Origin: Diploscapter coronatus
Taxonomy: Eukaryota > Nematoda > Chromadorea > Rhabditida > Rhabditidae
NCBI GenBank assembly: GCA_964036155.1
Contig: OZ038423.1
Location: forward strand, 9,067,249-9,131,248
Length of the DNA stretch: 64,000 nucleotides
Direction: 5' to 3'
Shown here: positions 12,901 to 26,264 of the stretch, one piece after another
Numbering within the stretch: position 1 is the first letter of the stretch
How the letters are laid out: each line of letters opens with the position of its first letter
The notes under the pieces: model-generated
Database searches by the model: none
Seen by the model: only the letters and a program-made list of their open reading frames with translations
What the model was told of the DNA's origin: nothing
Program-made: the position numbers and the translations under genes

Positions 12901-15900
12901 TTTCTTTAGGACATATTTTCTAAGAAAGAAAAACCCATTTATCCCAAGCCACTCTATTCGCCTTGATTTACGAATTGCAAATTCATCATTTCTTTTTCAG
13001 GAATCGACCTGAGTGATTTCTACCCTTCTGTGGAATGGGACATTCTCAAGGTGCCCGGCACACGTCACTCCAAAAAGTAAGTTAAATACGTTTATTTTTA
13101 GCTTTCAAATTCTAAAAATACTCCGGAAAATTGATTTATTTGCAACTAAGCGCATATATTTTCTGGTTACGTAGACAGCTGGATTTTTCTGTATGTGCAA
13201 AGGGAGAAAGAGAGAGATCAAGCAAATTGATGTTCTCTTCAACGTTCTGGGTGTTGGTTCTCAACCCTCTTGCTGTGAGTCGGAAGATCATATTCCCCAG
13301 GGAGTTATTGGTGACAATTCACACAACGCACAGCGCGAACATCTTACCAACCACATTTGTCTTTTTTCTCGCTGTTTTGCAGCCTTTTCTTCATCTTTCA
13401 ACTAGAGATTGAAAACATTCAATAAAATTAATCGACTAATCACTGCAAACACTGGTAAAATTCTCTTATAATACGCCCTGGTCAAAAATTAGGCGAACTT
13501 CACAAGAGAGTAAAAGTGGTTTATTGATAGGTAATTTTTATGAGACTAATAATGCTCATCAATGCCAATGCCAACTCGATGTCATTTCATAATTTGGAAA
13601 AGTGATTGCAGTATTTGCATACGAAATAGAATTTACGAATATTTTTTCTTAACCAAACTTGAACTTTGTTTCATGTACAACCATACAGCTTTTCATGAAA
13701 TTTTTCATATCAGTGTCAGCAATTCGCACCTCTGTTTTCATTCCTTAAAACCTTCAATTATCCGTCAAATCTGCCAAACTTCATACTTCTTGCTATATTG
13801 CTTATCTTTCAATTCATAACACAGAACCAAAGCATATCTAACGAGGAACTCGAAGCTTCGAACTTAAATCCTAAAAAAAAACCTGGGCGAAATTGCATCG
13901 TCACCGCTGGAATTGAATCTAGCTTTATTCATAGTTACTGAGGGGGTTCCCAAATCTTATTTCTATTCTAAAAATTCAGCATGAGAGAGTTAAAGGTGAA
14001 ACTTCATTGGAACACTTTGACCAGAATAAAATTCATCTGAATCCTAGAGTGTTATTTTATAATGGTACAAGGATGACAAATACTAATGTTTGTTATCAGC
14101 AGCAAAATTTCTAACGACCATTAATGTCAGTATCAGTATCATAAAAGTTGAGTCAGGTAGCACTCTTGAATATTTTTCATACAGAAATTAGTTAATTCTG
14201 TGCAAATTTCATTAATTTCCTTGAGACGCAATCAATATTCCGGGCTCAATTTTTTGCTGTCAAAAATGAAGAATGAAAGGAATTCGCAAAATAGTGGAGG
14301 TTCGAGGGAAAAGTAATGAGAAAATAGCGCGCGCTTTCCTGAGATAAAAATGAAGAGTTGGGTTAATTTTTCTGGCTTTTCAATGGCTGCATTTCGGCCA
14401 TTTCAGCCGAAGGCACTTATCTTATTGCTCATCTAGTAATCCCACCTCTCTGCTATGAACCAGCAGCCAGAACTAAAGAATACATTCATAACAGAGATCA
14501 AAATATTGGGGAAAATTTCTTGCAAAAATATTTCTGTACAAATTTCAGAGTAAATAATCTTTCACAACATCATTTAAAAATCAGTATGTCATGTGCTTCT
14601 TCAAAATAATAATTATTTACATATCTTAGTATTTCCAGATTGTAGGATAAATATGCCTAAACTCTAAAATAATTTTATCTTTTCCTGGCTAAAAACCTAA
14701 TTTCGCCGGCAAAGTTCTCCAATTTTCGGATTTTCGGTGCATTCGTTACGAAAAATCAATTAGTTCGCACTTTAAGTGTGAAATTTCGATATCCGAGCTT
14801 TCTCTAGGTGCACAGCAAAGAATATGAAACTCGTAAAAAGTCCGCAGGTCGCTCGAAATTCGAACCACACAAATTTCGGGTTAAAATGAGATAGCAGGAC
14901 GTAAATATCTCGCTGAATGATGGAGAATAGACCTAGAAAATTGCTGAGATTATTTTCGCGAATTTTCGAAGACAAAGCGGATGTGTAATATAATCTGTGC
15001 CACAAAAAACGAGACAAAATACGATTTGAAAAATGCGCGCGCGAAATTCTAACATTGTTTTGGGGAAAATCGATGGATTTTTGAAATTTAGAACTAACAA
15101 ACAACAAGAAGAAATATATACAAAAAATATATATGGCTGAATTTTAGATATCCCTGCTGTGAAAGTCCCTTCATCGATATTACCTATGAGATTCATCTAC
15201 GGCGAAAAACGCTCTTCTACACCGTCAATCTAATTATTCCTTCGGTTGGTATTAGGTAAGAATTCATTCTTATATAAAAAATATTTATTTTAAAAATTAA
15301 CTCGACGATTTCTACTTCTGGTTTTCATTTAAAAAAGGCGAACGGCAAATAGACAAAAGAGTAATCAATCTTCTATTATGAAAAGGTTATGGAATTTTTT
15401 GAAAATGGTTCGTGAATTAATTGTGTAGGTGCTTCAAGCTTAGCGGCTAATCAGGCGAGAACAAATAGGCAGACAAGATTTTCCAACCAATTTATTATCC
15501 TCAAACCTGGGTAATTAAACCTTTTATTAAATTGTAAAAATAAAATAATTAAATTAAACTAAAACGGGAAATCAATGAACGCGAGTCTCAGAGGTTCGAT
15601 CTCGCAATCTCTAGCTTACGGGAGGAAAAGACAAGACAGACAAGAGAGAAAGAAAGGAGAGAGACAGTCTGTTTTGCCCTTTGGCTGATATGAAAAGTCG
15701 GCTGGCTCACGATCCAGCTACAAATTACAAAAATCTTGAGTCGATTTACCGACAGACCATTAATATATTAGAAAACGGAGAATCCTGATAGTTTGCACAG
15801 CAAACAGTGCTCTGGTTCTATAAATTGCGACTAGGTTTTGGATTAGGTCACTTAAATCACAAATTCACATTTATTTGATCACGGAGTAGATTTCGGAATA

Positions 15901-18280
15901 TAACTCATCTAATGTGCGACTTTGCAGTCGGGTTAGTGAAGCAGGGGGTGCAAACACGGTAAAAAATGCACGCTTGATAACAAGTGGGTTATTGATTGAA
16001 AAAGAAAACGAAAGCTCAGCAGATATCTGCTTGATATCGGAGCAAGAATAATATATCAACGAGAGTCGAGGGGTAGAAACAATCTCTGGGCGGGATACAG
16101 CAAAAACGAAGAAACAACAAAATAATAAAAAAGGGTGTGGATTTCCGCACATCTAATATTCTACCGTTAAAGTTAACCTAAAATAATAATCTTTTTCATA
16201 TCATCATTAGCATAAGATCTTATCTTACCGATTGGGTTCATTATGTCGACTCTTAAATTTATCTCAATAGCGATGATTTTAATGCACACGAATTTGTAAT
16301 AAAAATAATCAGATTTAGACTGATAAGTGATAAAACTCCATTTAGGCGAGTATAATATTGTTGAGAATGGCTCTGAAACTTTAATAATTAAAAAGTCGAA
16401 GATAACGTTGAGAAAATAGTAAAGCAAAATGAAATGAATCAATCGATGAAAGATTTCGTTTCTAATGTTTGTCAGATTTCCTGTGAATGTTTTGAATCAA
16501 ATGCATTTGCATTGAAATGGCAGAGAAAAAAGCTCTGAGATTTCGGCTTTGATTTGACAAAAAGAAATGACAAGAATGTGAGGTTGTAAAGAAAAGTCAA
16601 ACTGTATTTTACTAAATGAAAAGATTATAATTGTTTTTTTTTTTCAGTTTCCTAACCGCACTCGTATTCTACTTGCCATCAGATGGTGGAGAGAAAATTT
16701 CGCTGTGTATTTCGATTCTAATTTCGTTGACTGTTTTCTTCTTGTTATTAGGTAGGTTGATAAAATTTTTCGTTAAAATATTGAAATGAACATGAGGTTA
16801 GGCAATTCGGAAATGACAAGACTTTAACAGTAAGAATTTCGAAATAGCTAGACTTATTCCTTTCTAGATTAATCTACTCTCCGTTTGTTCAGGTGTCTCT
16901 AAGTATTGTTTTCAATAACAGATTTTCTCAAGCTTTACCCGTTCTCGTCAGTTACCGTCCCAGCGAAAAATCAAACCCGTCTCTGCCCTACATTTAGAAA
17001 TATGTACCCGTTTCCGTTTCAGAAAAATGAATTTTGAGGAAACCGATCAAAAATTCTTATCATTTCCGAATAGCCTGAGGATGAATGTATTTTTAAATTT
17101 TTCAACAAATACAAAAATTTCAGTCGAAATTATTCCCTCAACGTCCCTAGTCATCCCTCTGATAGGCCAATATCTACTATTCACAATGGTTCTAGTCACT
17201 CTCAGCGTTATAGTGACCGTAGTCAGTTTGGTAAGTCACTATTATGATTTTTTCCTCTGAGTTTTTGAAATTGTTGATTTTAGAACATACATTACCGTAC
17301 TCCAACGACACACACGATGTCGCCGTGGATGCGAAAGATATTTATCGATTTTCTCCCCAAATACTTATTTATGACTAGGCCTGCGCCTCTGCAGCATCAC
17401 AATAAAGTAGGTTTCACATAATTAGAAAACTTCTGAGAAAAACGACTTTTTGACCAACATAACGCTCAGCGACCATACGCTATTCAGCCTTTACTTTTCA
17501 AATAACAGTTCCCTCACTTCCTTAATGAAGATCAAGTCCTCAACAGAATTTAGCCTTCATAAATCTGAAAATGATCTTTTATTCAATCAGATTCATGAAT
17601 TTTATAAAAATCATAAATTTTCTAAAATTTCCAGGCAAATCGAAAACGGGAATCCAGAGCCTCGAATTTTAGCCTTATACCGAATAATCACTTTTCTACG
17701 AATATGTTAGAGCAGGTAAGAAGCATTATTTGTTTTCAAAAGAAATTATGAAATCTTTTAGCAAATGGACTTGTTGAGTCCGAACTACCGAACATCTTTC
17801 GCAGTGGGTGCAGGAGAAGATGCGGCTTCTTTGCAAAGGTAATTGTTAGGGGATAATTAAATGAGAATTAGGGTAATCATATGATTACAGAGAAGTATCC
17901 CCGGTTAGGTCAGCAGTCGAGAGTGTAGCATACATAGCGGATCATTTGAAGAACGAAGAGGACGATAGGATGGTAAGATTTTAAACGAATTTCTAGTTGA
18001 TTTTCAATCCAGTGTTATTTTTGATTTATCGGTTCTAAAAATATATCTAGGCCTCTACTAAAGGTGTAAATTATCCCTTTTTCAATGGCTATCAAAATAA
18101 TGCAATGCTTTGACAATGAACCAAACTTACAAACGTCCTATTTTATGAAATTATCAAAAATCTATTCAGATAATCGAGGATTGGCGATATATCAGCGTGG
18201 TGATGGATCGGATATTCCTGATTCTGTTCACACTGGCATGCACGATCGGCACTGTGCTCATCATCGGGGTCGCCCTGTAA
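9937..18280 (+). CDS. unc-63: Nicotinic acetylcholine receptor alpha subunit (UNC-38/UNC-63 group likely)
   Basis: Sixteen exons: 9937-10036, 10317-10405, 11399-11443, 11674-11770, 12054-12066, 12116-12270, 12510-12641, 13001-13076, 15148-15255, 16648-16751, 17124-17230, 17284-17406, 17635-17715, 17762-17838, 17891-17972 and 18170-18280. They sum to 1,500 nt (499 aa). Signal peptide [20 protein letters not shown]; ligand-binding domain with WLPDIVLYNNADGNY; Cys-loop C148-C162; vicinal cysteines C239-C240 (KYPCCESPF), which define an alpha subunit. M1-M3 follow, with cation-selective [12 protein letters not shown] at the start of M2, then a short cytoplasmic loop and M4. The protein stops right after M4. 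It is a pore subunit of an acetylcholine-gated cation channel at the plasma membrane. The symbol rests on the alpha type, length near UNC-63 and microsynteny with the PFKFB and myotubularin genes; UNC-38 or ACR-6 remain possible. Confidence 0.88.
11193..11214. repeat. (AG)11 microsatellite
   Basis: A short AG dinucleotide run inside the second intron of the receptor alpha gene, visible directly. Confidence 0.9.
15499..15533 (-). repeat. LTR-like dispersed repeat fragment, copy 1
   Basis: On the minus strand an AATAAA-like signal is followed by GGTTTAATTACCCAGG and TTTGAGG. The same roughly 30-nt block occurs on the plus strand at 26230-26264. It lies in the 1.4-kb intron between exons 9 and 10 of the receptor alpha gene. 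The identity between copies is seen; the LTR interpretation is inference. Confidence 0.45.
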
Positions 18281-20288
18281 ATATGAGACAATACACCAGT
18301 GCTCGCGTGAGGAAATCCAAAAATGTCGTCATATAAATTTTTTATCATAGAAATGTGACGACATTACCAAATCACGCTAACATGAAATCATGAACGAACA
18401 ATGCTCAAATCGGGTAATTCCGAGTAAAATATTTGGTTTAGAAGGAAACTTGATTATAAATCGTTTATTTTGAGTTATATTTGGATACGCTTTTGAATTT
18501 TATGACCAAGTTTCGAGTATTAGAAAGAAAGTTCAAAGATTATCTGGCAAATCCTCTCGATTATCAAAATATCGTCAATCTAAATCCCCGTTATGCGTAC
18601 ACAGCAGAATATCTTTCAAAGAAGAAATGCTCTTTCGACTGTGCTTTCAATCAAATAATAGTGTCGATTTTTGCAAATAATGGCTAGGAAAATGATTTGC
18701 ATTCGCTAGATTTAAATAAGTATATAATTCAAAAATCGGCACTAGATTTGCGAATCCTTCCTCATCTTTCGATATCCGACGTGTCTTTAATCAATTTCAC
18801 GGGTAAATTCGCAGTATCCTCGCATTTTAAGGCATACATTTATGTATTTCATTTTATAATTTCGAAATTTATATGAATTCCTACATCAATCAATATTTTG
18901 TTGTTCTTTGAGAGCTTCCAATGCTGGCCAATGAACATATTTCCGCATTTCGTATTATAAAGCTATTCGACGATTTGACAATGACTACAAAATTTCCAAA
19001 GACAAAAATTTTGCGAAATTCAGAAAATATCATCCAGTTGTCAATTACCAAAATAGGAATATTTCTCGATTGACAAGTCTCGATATAAAGTTGTAAGGGT
19101 ATAACATGGAAAATCAACTTATTTGTGTCTATGCATTGAAATTGTAAGATTTTAGGGTTTTTGAATAAAGAATGGTGAAATTTATCATATTTCACGATAA
19201 AGTATATAAATCTACCTAATTTCAATGCTAGAGTTATCTCTAAGAATTGTCATATCATGGGTATTCGAGTTTTATCATCATTCTCTACAAACTTCATACT
19301 ATTTTCAATTCAAATCTACCAGAAATCGATCGCTCATTTCCCTTCACTGCCATTCAAAACTATTTTGAACTCAATTATTTTCAAATCGATGTAAAATCTA
19401 TATGCGATTGTCAAAAATATTTGTAGAAAAATGAAGAAATTTTCTTGAAATTGTATGAGATAATTGCTATTTGCATTTTATAGGTAGAGTCCAAGTGATT
19501 TTCAAAAACGGTCCATCATATCGAAGGTTATGACCATTTTTATATGACAATTCGTTCCTGCAGCGATCTTCCGAAATTTTTCCGACAGAAAAAGTTGCAC
19601 TGCGTTTGCGCCAATTGTCCTAATTAGACATTATATATATTAGATAAGAAGGAAACCGAGTATTTGTCCCACGATGAATAACTACTAGACTATGCGACAG
19701 ATTCAGTACAACTTTAGTTTCACATCGCATAATTTTTTTAAATGAAAATCTTCCATTTCAAGTTTCATCATTCAAAAATATCAGTTTCAAGCCCTTTTTT
19801 TCTATAAATGAATGACTTTCCTTCGGTATCAAACAATAGACTTTTTGTCTACAGTTTTTCATTCATATGAGCAGAAAAAAACTTAATTATGTATATTTTA
19901 GCATCTAGTCAAAATGTGACGTGACTGCGAAAGTGGCAAAAGTGTTCCACTTCGTGCCGAGAGCGCTCTTGATGTTTTGTGACCTGACCTACATTTCCTT
20001 ATGCCAATAATGTCCTTATTTCAATGCCAATGCCACACTAACCTGATTCCCGACCGCTTTTTCCCAACGATGTCCTCGACCTTCAAGGCAATTCTTCGAT
20101 TTTCTGGAGAAGGAATCGATCACATTCCTATTTATGGATGGCTCGAATCGAAATTACATTAGCGAGCCTATTTTTGGCTCGAGGCACGCTTCCGAAAATG
20201 TGACTCTGCTATATAAGGTCAGCCAGAATTCGACAACCAACGAACTCGGCCATCGTCCAATTCCAGCTTCTTCTTTTGAAGTCTAGAA
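18281..20288. other. 2.0-kb intergenic region, no gene seen
   Basis: AT-rich DNA between the receptor alpha stop and the Gly/Tyr/His gene. No frame with convincing splice sites or family similarity was found. The last part carries the TATA box of the downstream gene. Confidence 0.55.
20210..20217 (+). promoter_or_regulatory. TATA box of the Gly/Tyr/His peptide gene
   Basis: TATATAAG lies 72 nt before the ATG, a normal distance for a short 5' UTR. A strong TATA box fits a highly expressed tissue-specific gene. Promoter use is inferred. Confidence 0.55.
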
Positions 20289-21121
20289 ATGAACAAATGG
20301 ATTCTTCTAACCGCTTTCTTCTTCCTCGCTATGATCGCTCTTTACGTCGAGGCTGGTGGATACTATTATGTAAGCTTTGTTTTAGGACTAAATTAACTAT
20401 ATAAATTATCTAATTGCAGAAGGACTACTATCATAAGAAATATTACAAGGTAAGGTCAAGAGTTGCGGATCAAAGCTAACTCTAATGCTAAAATACCATG
20501 TGATGGATATTGCCATTAGGCTCAAAATGAATAATCATCAAATTGCAAATATTTCGATGCTCTAATTATCTATTTTTCACGCTCTATTAGTGCGCGCATA
20601 TTCTTGAAATGAAAAATAACGAAGTTGAATTGCATGCCATATCATTTGAGGTGAACAGCGAAATCTTGGCATCAGAGCTAAATTCAACCGTTATAGTTCA
20701 AATATAATGACTGTATTTTTCAGAAGAAATACTACTATGGGCATGGAGACAAATATTACGGGAAAAAGGGTTATTACGGGTAAGTGAATGGTTAGATTTC
20801 CATAGGAAACATGCTATGATCAAGATGCGAGTTTGTAACGACATGTAATGGGGTGTTTGAAATCTGACCATTTACAGCTACTACTCAAAGCCTTATTATG
20901 GAAAAGGCTATTACGGGGGCGGCCACGATGATTACGGACATGGGCACGGAGGGCATGGCCATGACGATTACGGACATGGGCACGGAGGGCATGGCCATGA
21001 CGATTACGGACATGGGCACGGAGGGCATAAACACGATGATTACGGTCATGGACACGGAGGGCATAAACACGATGATTACGGACATCATGATAAACATGAT
21101 AAATATGACAAATACTACTGA
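20289..21121 (+). CDS. Small secreted Gly/Tyr/His-rich repeat protein
   Basis: Exons 20289-20369, 20420-20449, 20724-20779 and 20878-21121 (136 aa). Residues 1-22 form a clear signal peptide (MNKWILLTAFFFLAMIALYV). The mature part is Tyr/Lys-rich (KDYYHKKYYK, KYYGKKGYYG), then contains about four and a half copies of a 12-residue unit GHDDYGHGHGGH; later units start with KH. It ends in a Lys/Asp/Tyr tail. No enzyme domain is present. The composition recalls nematode glycine/tyrosine-rich secreted peptides (cuticle-associated or antimicrobial nlp/cnc-like) and histidine-rich metal-binding proteins; neither role is shown. It is a single gene with its own TATA box and AATAAA. Confidence 0.85.
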
Positions 21122-21152
21122 TTGCAATCAAATTACTTTAATTTATTGCGTA

Positions 21153-21158
21153 AATAAA
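21153..21158 (+). terminator. Poly(A) signal of the Gly/Tyr/His peptide gene
   Basis: AATAAA is 31 nt after the stop codon, in AT-rich DNA suited to 3' end formation. Confidence 0.6.
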
Positions 21159-23586
21159 TAATTTATTACATCCTCTACGACTTTATGCTAGATGACATTC
21201 GAAATTGAGCAGACTATTGTTCAACCAATTAAGAGACATTCCGCATAAGAATGTAAAAAAAATAGGGGCGCTTTGGCACAGGTTAAAAAGTCCTCGAAAC
21301 CCAAAACGAGTAATATGGCTGTATACCCCTATGGACCCTATTCACAAAAATCGGGAAGTTAGGTCCTGCCCCCAAAAGTGGGCTTTCTTATGGACGAATT
21401 TTCATCATTCATACTTCATGTTTCAAAACCCACTTACGCCCTCTAAATATATCTGTAACATTCCGGACCATATCTCGCTTTTGCCTTCCTTCGTTAACGA
21501 ACATGATAAAGTACTTTCAATTTGTAATTTTCAAGATGCGTCCACTAGTGTGCATTTGAGATGATTCAAGGGCACAAGCATGGCAAGTCCTTAGCTTATT
21601 TTGCCGATGAATATGAATTACGATGTTCATGAAACTCAAGGCGCCCCTGAAATGTTAGTCGGAAACTTAATCGTCTACGTCTAGGATTTAAGCTATATTT
21701 CGAAGAAGCCTATCATTGGTACGAGGTTCCTGATAAAGATATGCGCATTGAAGCATGCATTCTGACAATATTTCGAAGGTTATATCTATTTTTCCTCACT
21801 GAACTTATTTGGATTTTAGATTAGCTTATAATTGTCCTAATTTGCTCGATTGGACACCAATGCTAGACATCATTTTTGCCAAAGTAGGAATTAATTCAAT
21901 TACGTGAAACAACATAGAAAATTTGAACTTGATGCAAATATAAATTCATAATCGAAATTTGGTGTGAAATATAGGAAGCTATGAATTTTTGAAGTTTACT
22001 GCCCTAAAGGCACTTTGCAATAATTGGTCATCGAACTTTAAAAAATTCTGTAGTCGATACGATAATGAATCCGAGGTCGATCCTGGAATAAATTTTTTCA
22101 CCATGTCCATCTACGCAACATACTGGAAGGACATATTTTTCCAACGCCATTTACCCGTAAACCCAGTACGGGTGTATGAGGTAACTTCGGGTAATTTTTT
22201 ACCGATAAAATTTATTTCTAAAAAAATTATTTTTACTTTCACTTTATTCTCACGCTCAAAACCTACAAAATAAAAAAAGAATCATGGAATTTGGTTTAGA
22301 ATTATAGAAGTTATGAATTTTTTAAGTCAAGTTAGGCAAAAATGAGCCATGACAACTCTTCGAAGAAGTGGCATTTCTTCTCTAGCGGGCAGTCTATAGG
22401 AAAACGGTCAAGTGTTCCAGAAACTAGAAGACCTGGGCTACTTCCCAGTATAAATAACTCACGGAACCTGGGGTTTTTAAAGAATTAAAAATTAAAAGAA
22501 GCGAAAAATCGATATGATATTTTCCATATGTTTCATTATGTTCATCATAACTTCCTCATTCGGTATCATTTCGACGAGATCTTTCCAGAATCGTGTTCAG
22601 TTGGTCTCTTCGATCATTTTGATACCAAACTTAAATTTTTCCCATGCAGAATAACGAAAATAGAATTTTATGGAACTACCGCATGCGGACCTTCCGGAAC
22701 ATGCGGAACAAGTGGTCGGATCGGGTTTTAACCGTCATATTCGTAATCAGCGTAGTCGAAAACCCCTGGGAACAATAAATGAACTCGAAATTTGAGGGTT
22801 GACTTCTTGGGTACCACCCCCCTTTATAGAAAACGATTTTTACGAATAACGTCTCATATGTACTCTCGATTGTCTACGAGATGAATGTTGTCTCTCTCTC
22901 TCTGAACGCTAACGTTGGTGCGAAGCCTTCCCTCCTCGTCCGCCTGCGTCCTCGCCGCGCTCTTTTCTCCCTCAATGGATACAAAAAGCTGAATCCAATT
23001 CCATTTATGTATGCTATTCTAGGCAATTCTTCTGGTATGCACAAGCTTTTTCCCCTTCAAATTTCCCCAAGACTGATGGATGCAGAGGGCTGAGGTCCAA
23101 ATTCCATTTCTGCATTTTATGTTATCCTAGGCAATTTTGATATGGGCGAGCCTTTATTTCTGCCAATTTCTACAAGATTGGTGAATACAGAAGGCCGAAG
23201 TCCAAATAGCAGGCTTTGCAAAATTGAAAATTTTAGGCAATTTCTCGGGAAAATAACCTCTGCAATATTTTCCCGAGTTTCACTCCGAACTCAGTAATGT
23301 CTTTAATTTATGCATCTTCATTGTAAGATTCTTCGTGGTTTTATCTAAAAGATAAACAAGTGCAGAGATGAAAATGTTAGTGCATGCATGATTATGAAAA
23401 TTTCTTTCTTTAATCTTTAAACTATTCATTTGTTAATTAAATAAATGATTTATTGTCTATTTAAAAGATAACTTGGAAAATATTTTGAGATTTTCATATT
23501 AATTGTTGTCGTCGTTCAGTTATCCCTTGCAGGATATCCAGGAAGTACCACGAGGAGGTAGACGAACATCGCTTCCCGCCACACAA

Positions 23587-23700
<114 letters not shown>

Positions 23701-24075
23701 GAAAATTGAAATATTTAGATTTCTTAAATTGTATGGAAAGGTCTCAATCTCTTGATCAAATCACAGAAAAACTTCTTGCGAGGCTCAGAGAGAAATTTTC
23801 GGTTTATTCTAAACTGAAAAATCAAGCTAAAGTGTGTAAGGAACAATTTCTTCTTTCGTCGCTACTGTATCTCAAAACTACTCGTAAATGGAAAAGGGGT
23901 AAAATGATACATTTTTACATTTCTCTCTGTTAGGGGAATAAGAATCCGTTGACCGTTTCAAAAATGATTAGAGAGTTATTTTAAAAATAAATGGAAAATT
24001 TTAGAATTAACACTCGGTAATTCAAATAAAAACGCACATAATTGATCTTTATGCAAAAAAAATGAATGGGTATAT

Positions 24076-24150
24076 ACATAAGACAAGTGAGCCTTTATGG
24101 AAAAAGGGATTCCCTCTTTGTTACATAAAGGCCCACTTGTCTTACATAAG
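24076..24150. repeat. Imperfect 75-bp palindrome
   Basis: The arms ACATAAGACAAGTGAGCCTT and its near reverse complement (AAGGCCCACTTGTCTTACAT on the plus strand) flank a centre that is itself partly palindromic (AAAGGGATTCCCTCTTT). It could be a small foldback element or a hairpin. It overlaps the end of the minus-strand ORF fragment. Confidence 0.7.
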
Positions 24151-24478
24151 TGCCCCCGTCCTTTAACAAACATACTTTTACCCTCATTATGATTTTCGCA
24201 TTTTTTTTTGCCATTTCTGCCTTCGTGTCTTGTAAATTTCCGTTGAGCGACCCCGATAGACCCATGAATTGCGAAACAGGGACATCAGCACTCATTTCGA
24301 TGCCAAGCCGCTTCGATGCTACTAGGTCATTGTAAGTATTGATTACTTCTTTTGTTATCTTGATGTTGTCCCGATCAAGAGGAATAACACCCGCTTCATC
24401 TGGTATTAGCTCCGAATCGTCTGTTGATGTCCTACACTTCGAGAATGTCAATTTTATGGCCATCATTTTTGGATCTTC
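24095..24478 (-). other. Exon-like ORF fragment of unknown origin
   Basis: On the minus strand a TTTTAG acceptor is followed by 128 open codons of protein-like composition (EDPKMMAIKLTFSKCRTS, then DDSELIPDEAGVIPLDRD). A second open frame upstream (24701-24432) has similar character. No start, no clean exon chain and no family could be recognised. It could be a pseudogene, a mobile-element coding remnant or one exon of an uncalled gene. Confidence 0.25.
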
Positions 24479-26229
24479 CTAAAATATTGTCTTTTTTAGT
24501 AATTTTGTTAAGTGTATCTGCCTGTTTGTGAGAGAGTACGTGTGCAGAGAAACTCGATCGTGCTCTGCTAGGTGATAGGTTTTGGAAAACAGTATATACC
24601 TGGAGTGCATCGTATCCTCTTCCTAGCCAGCTTGTCAGGACTTTTGATAGTCTGGTGTTGTTGTTATTTCTGCACGTATTCAAATATGGCGCCCATAACA
24701 TTCCATTGTCACGTTCATCATTGGCTTAATATATATCTATCATAATTTGATAAAAATGACGAACAATCGCTCTCTGACTGTTCTCACAGAATGAGCGAGA
24801 CTTGTGCTCACTACTTTTGCAATTGTCCGGCACATAGTTAGGTTTATTCGTGGGGCGACTCGTAAGAGAATTGTTTATTTGAAATACTCACCATGATTTG
24901 CTTGTCTTCTCTTCTTGATAGATAAATTTTTAGGTTTCTAGCCAAAAATACGCTGATTCAGTTCGAAATATGGCATTAAGACTTTTCCAATTTAGGTGGA
25001 CAGTAGAGTTGAAACGCGGTATCTGAAATTCATTTTTAGGTTGAAAAATCGATCTTAGGATCGGGAATAGAACAAATTATTGCCGCTTGAGAGATTCGTT
25101 TAGAAGAAATGGTTGTAGAAAGGCAAGCTTAAATAAAAGGAGAGGGGAAATGTTATGAGTGGAAAAGGTGGGAGATGATGGAAGGTCCTGAAAGGGAGCA
25201 ATTGGGAAAACTAAACAAAAGGATGTGAAATGGCTGGGGGAAGGGCCAGTTCTGCTTTTATACTATGCTGAGAAAGTGAACAGACTGACAGACTCGCATC
25301 GACTCTTTCTGATTCTCTGTCACATTTGAGAAGGTCCACTCTTATCAATTTCGCGTTCTTTTTCCTCTCAGCTTGCTGCAGACATTTCATGTGAGAGTAT
25401 TGCGCCTAAGTCGGGGACCCGAAAAAACATCTGGGAAAGAGGACTCACATAACTTCAAAGGGATACAACTCGATCAAAATCTATCAATTCAGGCGAATCT
25501 TATATCGCCGGAATAAGCAAATCAAGAGGAACAAAACGATACCAAATGTGAAATTATTTCCATTGAAAACGGAAATTTCGTCCATTAGGCCTCGGAGAGT
25601 TAAAAAAAAACGTTTTACGGCGGCAGAATTGCAGAGGCCCATCTTTCCGCCTACTTTCGTTAAAAATCATTACAATTTGCAAAAAGTTCCCCAGACAGAA
25701 TCTCTCGTTAACGAACAGAACTGAGTGGGTTACTTTGGTTAAAGTTATAAAGAATTTTTCAAGAAAGGCAAGTGTTTAAGAAATTATGTTCCAACCTGGT
25801 ATTTTGATTTTTAAAAATGTATAGAGAAGCTATGAAAATTGAAGGCATATCAACATTTCAAATTGAGAACGCGCTTATTTCTTAGCTAATTTTTTAAAGT
25901 TAGCTGTTCACTTGACTTCGAATTAGTCTTACTTTATTTTACACGCTTCTGCATTTCGTTACCAATTATTATTTCAAATAGAGAGAAACGTAGATTAATT
26001 TATGAATTAATAATTGTCGCGAATTGCGACCTTCGCTTTTCCCATTTCGTAGAAAAGTTACGATTTTGTTTATGTTATCGATTGAATCTATCCCTCTATG
26101 CAAGAAAATGTCTGCTTTTTCTTTCCTCGTACTTTTGCCTCAATATAAAGGGCAGCTGGTCTAGCTGCCCAACACATTTCACCAAATGCCTAACCCCGAT
26201 CTTTTTTATATTTGATTTGATTTTTCTTT

Positions 26230-26264
26230 AATTTAAATAAAGGTTTAATTACCCAAGTTTGAGG
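26230..26264 (+). repeat. LTR-like dispersed repeat fragment, copy 2
   Basis: AATAAAGGTTTAATTACCCA followed by AGTTTGAGG matches copy 1 at 15499-15533 in reverse. About 85 nt upstream lie a TATA-like ATATAAAG and a perfect short hairpin (GGGCAGCT, centre, AGCTGCCC). A TATA box, hairpin and poly(A) signal in this order resemble an LTR promoter plus R region. The LTR assignment is inference. Confidence 0.4.

Noticed and set aside
15590..15625. GGTTCGATCTC resembling a tRNA T-loop
   Set aside because: No matching acceptor stem, anticodon arm or A/B box spacing could be built around it. No tRNA was found elsewhere in the window either.
20820..21161. Repetitive frames (Met-Thr-Glu-Gly or His-Ala-Leu-Arg type) over the Gly/Tyr/His gene
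   Set aside because: They are alternative-frame and antisense readings of the 36-nt coding repeat. The sense frame has the signal peptide, splice sites and conserved composition.
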